Assembly: GCF_009765785.1 (NCBI RefSeq)
Contig: NZ_LMUT01000016.1
Span: 386,599-450,598, forward strand
Direction: 5' to 3'
DNA length: 64,000 nt
DNA from: Granulicella sp. L46
GTDB lineage: Bacteria; Acidobacteriota; Terriglobia; Terriglobales; Acidobacteriaceae
Position 1 is the first letter of the stretch. Each line of letters opens with the position of its first letter. Below, in pieces: positions 61,094 to 64,000 of this stretch. A program made the translations under genes and the position numbers. Below the pieces are notes generated by a model. That model searched no databases. It saw only the letters and a list, made by a program, of their open reading frames with translations, and was not told where the DNA came from.

Positions 61094-63577
61094 TTAGAAA
61101 ACCTCATCGTCGCCGATCGGCATGCCGGGCGGGGCCGCAATTGGTTTGGCCGGAATAAACTTTTCCGGATCCCGATTGAAGTCCTCGATGCGCTGAATGA
61201 TGGCGGCGCGATGGATGGCCTCGGCGGTATCGCTTAGCGTCGCAGCAGAACTCCACTGCTTGAGAAGATCGTTAATGTGCGACCGAGCGATAGCGCGTGC
61301 CTGCGTGGACGCCTCTGGATTGATCGCAAGAGCAAGCATCGCTTCGAGGGAGCGAAACTCAACCGCACGTTCCACCTCGGACGACATAGAGTGCCCTGCC
61401 TCGGGCCGTTCCGCAACCGTAGTGGAGATTGCCTCGAGGATAGACCGCAACGAAGGGCTCCCCGGAACGCGCATATGGTATTGCACGAGACGGGATGCCC
61501 GCGATGGATCAAGAAGTACCTGGAGCGTAAGATCCGCGGCGCATTCCGCCGCGGCAATCGGATCGAAGGTGAGGCCAGTCTGCGAAGGGAATGACTCCTG
61601 CGTGCGAGGATAGCCAGGCGGAACGGGCGGAAGAATCTTGAGAAGCGACTCGGGCAGCGTCAGCGTTTCGGGACTCAGCGTCCGTAGAACGGCTTCGAGA
61701 GCTTTGCGCTGGTCTGCAGGCGCCACGATCTCTGGATCCGCTAATCCATCGCCTCGCCCGTTGTAACGATAGTCGAGGCCACCGATCTCTTTGATAGCGG
61801 CTTCGGTCTGGTAGCGGTGGAATAAATAGATAGGCACCAGCGCAAGCTCAAGCTGCGACATGGGTGTACCGGGCTGGATCACGTCAGGGCCGAAGTTCTT
61901 GAGCGCGGTCGCTCGCACCTGAAGGACCCGCGTAAGTTCTGCAGCAGGGTCAGCACCGTTGTCCCAAAGATGCGCACGAGGTTGAGCAGAACCAAAAGGA
62001 CGCGCATCTTCATCAGTAATGAACAATTGGCCGCGATGATCGGCGTCGGTCAGAATCTTCCTAAGCGCGGCATCGACATCGGTATCCGACGCGAACTGCC
62101 GGTAACCGTAATCAATCGCAACCTTGTCCCAGTCGCCAATATGATCGGCATAGGCGTGTGACGTATCAATGGTTCCATTCTTGTCCAGCGTGACGTAGGG
62201 ATGCGGATAGTCCATGACGCTGTCGGATTGAGAGACGCTGGAGGCTGCAAAGTTATGCGCAAGTCCGAGCGTGTGGCCCGTCTCATGGGCCGCAAGTTGG
62301 CGAATGCGCGCCAGGACCATCCGGAGCATCGGATTGTCGTCGGACTTTGGCAGATGACCATCTTTATATGGGGCGAGCAGACCTTCGGCGATGAGATAAT
62401 CCTGGCGCCCGCGCAACGAACCTAATGTGACGTTGCCCTTGATGATCTCTCCAGTGCGCGGGTCCGCGAGCGCCTCGCCATAGCTCCAGCCACGTGTATA
62501 CCGATGGACCCACTGGATGATGTTGTAGCGAATATCCATGGGGTCAGCGCCCTCGGGAAGCAGATCAACGCGGAAGGTTCCAGCTGCCCACCCGGCCGCC
62601 TGGAACGCCTGGTCCCACCAACGCGCGCCCTCGACTAACGCAGTGCGAATCGGCTCAGGCGCGCCGCGATCGACATAGTACTGAATCGGTGTGACGGCCT
62701 CGCAGTTCGTCGTACAGTTTGGATCTTTCTTGACGAGGCGGTGACGAAGAATGAAGCGCTGCATAACGTCGTCACCAAGTGGCGCTGTCAGATCGCGGAA
62801 TGAGGAAGGGAAGTAGCCTGCACGCGGATTGAACCGACGAGGGATGAATCCAGGCGGAGGCAGCTCAATGAAGGAGTGACGCTCACGCAGCGTCATGGCG
62901 TGCGGGTCCGGCGTGACGTCGGCGACATACGGAGCTTTCAGTGGGCCCTCGGCCGTGAAGGTGAGCACTGCTTCTATCTCGGTGTTCTTCGGAAACCCTT
63001 TCGTGTCCTCGAGCGCGACGGTGGATCGCGTTGCGTCGACATGATAAGCGCCCTGGTGGAGCGCAGCCAGCGTTTCAACAACCCGATGAGCATCGTGAAG
63101 AAAAAAATCGGTCGCGTCCACGAGCACAGCACCGGAAGGATCTTCGGCGGCGACAGTAAAGCCCCAAAGAATGGACTCTGGAAAAGATTGCGTGACGGCG
63201 AGAGTTTCGGCGGAGTCGGTAGAGGAACTGCGGAAGCTACTGTTCGGTTGCACCAGGAGAACCTTCGGCCCGGACCTCTCGAAGCGAACAATTCGACCTT
63301 CGGATAATTGACCGCGATCGAGGCCAAGATCGTTGGAACCAGTGCCATAGGGCAGCGAGTTGGTGTAGAGGAGATCGGTGTCAAGGTGCGGGATTTCAAG
63401 GTATAGCTTTCCCGCTGCCGGATCCCAGTCGAGTGGCAGAAAGCCATCGATGCGGTGCATGCCCGACGACTTCGCAGCGATCGATGGCAATTGGTTGGCG
63501 GGTGTCTCGGCGTTAGCGGGAACGAACGTCAGAAGCAGGGCGAGAAGAAGGCTCGTGCGCATGGGTATTTTTACCAT
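61094..63577 (-). CDS. Secreted zinc metalloprotease (DUF5117/DUF5118 type)
   Basis: A protein of about 827 residues: signal peptide (LLLALLLTFVPANAE), DUF5117/5118-like N-terminal domains (HRIDGFLPLDWDPAAGKLYLEI; DLLYTNSLPYGTGSNDLGLDRGQ) and a zinc-protease domain with HETGHTLGLAHN (H-E-x-x-H-x-x-G-x-x-H) near residue 430 followed by a Met-turn-like SVMDYPHPYV. Homologues are common in Bacteroidota and Acidobacteriota. The start is uncertain: ATG 63577 (weak AGAGG just upstream) or ATG 63562. It is convergent with the tricorn protease. Confidence 0.85.
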   Translation of the reverse strand: MVKIPMRTSLLLALLLTFVPANAETPANQLPSIAAKSSGMHRIDGFLPLDWDPAAGKLYLEIPHLDTDLLYTNSLPYGTGSNDLGLDRGQLSEGRIVRFERSGPKVLLVQPNSSFRSSSTDSAETLAVTQSFPESILWGFTVAAEDPSGAVLVDATDFFLHDAHRVVETLAALHQGAYHVDATRSTVALEDTKGFPKNTEIEAVLTFTAEGPLKAPYVADVTPDPHAMTLRERHSFIELPPPGFIPRRFNPRAGYFPSSFRDLTAPLGDDVMQRFILRHRLVKKDPNCTTNCEAVTPIQYYVDRGAPEPIRTALVEGARWWDQAFQAAGWAAGTFRVDLLPEGADPMDIRYNIIQWVHRYTRGWSYGEALADPRTGEIIKGNVTLGSLRGRQDYLIAEGLLAPYKDGHLPKSDDNPMLRMVLARIRQLAAHETGHTLGLAHNFAASSVSQSDSVMDYPHPYVTLDKNGTIDTSHAYADHIGDWDKVAIDYGYRQFASDTDVDAALRKILTDADHRGQLFITDEDARPFGSAQPRAHLWDNGADPAAELTRVLQVRATALKNFGPDVIQPGTPMSQLELALVPIYLFHRYQTEAAIKEIGGLDYRYNGRGDGLADPEIVAPADQRKALEAVLRTLSPETLTLPESLLKILPPVPPGYPRTQESFPSQTGLTFDPIAAAECAADLTLQVLLDPSRASRLVQYHMRVPGSPSLRSILEAISTTVAERPEAGHSMSSEVERAVEFRSLEAMLALAINPEASTQARAIARSHINDLLKQWSSAATLSDTAEAIHRAAIIQRIEDFNRDPEKFIPAKPIAAPPGMPIGDDEVF

Positions 63578-63810
63578 GCCTCTTTGGTTATCAGACGCAT
63601 TGAGATGCTTGACGGTCGGTGACGGCAGCGAATGCGCGTGAGTGGCGAATAGCTGCATGGAAAGGGAACATGATTCGCTTACCGGTCCGGCAAACCGAAT
63701 AACGTCCAGCTCCAGTGGTCGCTGCTAAGCATGTATCTCTCTTCCAATCAGGCACATCAGGTGCCGTAATTCTTCGTTTGACAAGATGGTCAGTTTATAA
63801 GTCCCCGCCC

Positions 63811-63826
63811 TGTGACGAAGGTCACA
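63811..63826 (+). promoter_or_regulatory. CRP/FNR-type palindrome
   Basis: TGTGA-N6-TCACA, a perfect CRP consensus dyad (also CTGTGAC-N4-GTCACAG, 63810-63827), 101 bp before the last gene's ATG. A -10 candidate GACTAT (63845-63850) places the site near -41, as in class II activation. The remainder of 63578-63926 shows no gene. Confidence 0.5.
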
Positions 63827-63926
63827 GGTTGTTCGCTATGTGGAGACTATGGTTGCACTTGTTGGGATCCAGGCCAATCTCCAGCGGTTTTATCGCAGTT
63901 AGAACGCGCCAATAGAGGTGTTTTAC

Positions 63927-64000
63927 ATGGGACAGATGCCCCGCAAGACAACGAAGTATTTTCTTCTGATCGCAGTGGTTGGGGTGATGACGATGTGGGG
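63927..64000 (+). CDS. Truncated gene: N-terminus of exported or membrane protein
   Basis: The frame opens at ATG 63927, with AGAGGTG just upstream, and runs off the window. The visible residues are a basic start (MGQMPRKTTKYF) and a hydrophobic stretch (LLIAVVGVMTMW), that is a signal peptide or first membrane helix. Product unknown. The upstream CRP-type dyad suggests regulation by a CRP/FNR protein. Confidence 0.5.
   Translation, partial: MGQMPRKTTKYFLLIAVVGVMTMW

Overview
The window looks like chromosomal DNA of a soil Acidobacteriota, most likely class Terriglobia (Acidobacteriaceae: Granulicella/Terriglobus/Edaphobacter-like). This rests on gene content: a 1,259-residue Oar-type TonB-dependent receptor with an N-terminal carboxypeptidase-regulatory domain, PSCyt/DUF1549/DUF1553 and DUF1501 proteins, a tricorn-type S41 protease, a DUF5117-type zinc protease and multi-SLBB export proteins. 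No rRNA, tRNA, CRISPR array, insertion sequence or prophage was recognised. Both ends cut genes.

Region 1 (about 950-26,340) is an exopolysaccharide island. It holds a PF14907-type nucleotidyltransferase, an ABC exporter, an outer-membrane barrel with a small cytochrome c, a methyltransferase, then an operon for a Wza-like SLBB exporter, Wzi, Wzz, Wzx, a GT4 glycosyltransferase, the initiating sugar-phosphate transferase and a WecG/TagA transferase. A CuA-type cupredoxin, a lipoprotein cytochrome c and a Wzy-like polymerase follow. The right end is a two-component system, a coiled-coil porin, a plastocyanin-like protein and a Spy-like periplasmic protein. At least five promoters share four copies of a TGACAA-like heptamer in strict 11-bp phase, the last copy lying on the -35 element. 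This is the architecture of PhoP/PhoB-class operators and ties the polysaccharide genes and the redox genes into one regulon.

Region 2 (26,485-50,779) looks like one system built around guanidine or urea nitrogen. A leftward operon holds a secreted beta-propeller, two DUF1989 proteins (UAAP pair), a biotin-dependent urea/guanidine carboxylase and allophanate hydrolase. A divergent rightward operon holds a glutathione-peroxidase-fold protein lacking its catalytic cysteine, the urea-carboxylase-associated ABC transporter, a multihaem PSCyt/DUF1553 protein, a DUF1501 protein and a lipoprotein cytochrome c. A second leftward block holds the TonB receptor, a metallo-beta-lactamase-fold protein and another cytochrome. 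A LysR regulator is divergent from the receptor. The palindrome ATAGA-N5-TCTAT (a T-N11-A LysR box) occurs twice at each of the two divergent promoter regions, 15 kb apart, and for three promoters the box centre lies exactly 59 nt from a plausible -10 element. I read this as outer-membrane uptake, periplasmic redox processing, inner-membrane import and cytoplasmic hydrolysis under one LysR protein.

Region 3 (50,780-64,000) is ordinary chromosome: a decayed gene fragment, an XRE/S24-like regulator, three genes for small membrane or secreted proteins, KhpA, a large FAD/Fe-S dehydrogenase, a tricorn-type protease, a DUF5117 metalloprotease, and a gene running off the right end behind a perfect CRP-type palindrome.
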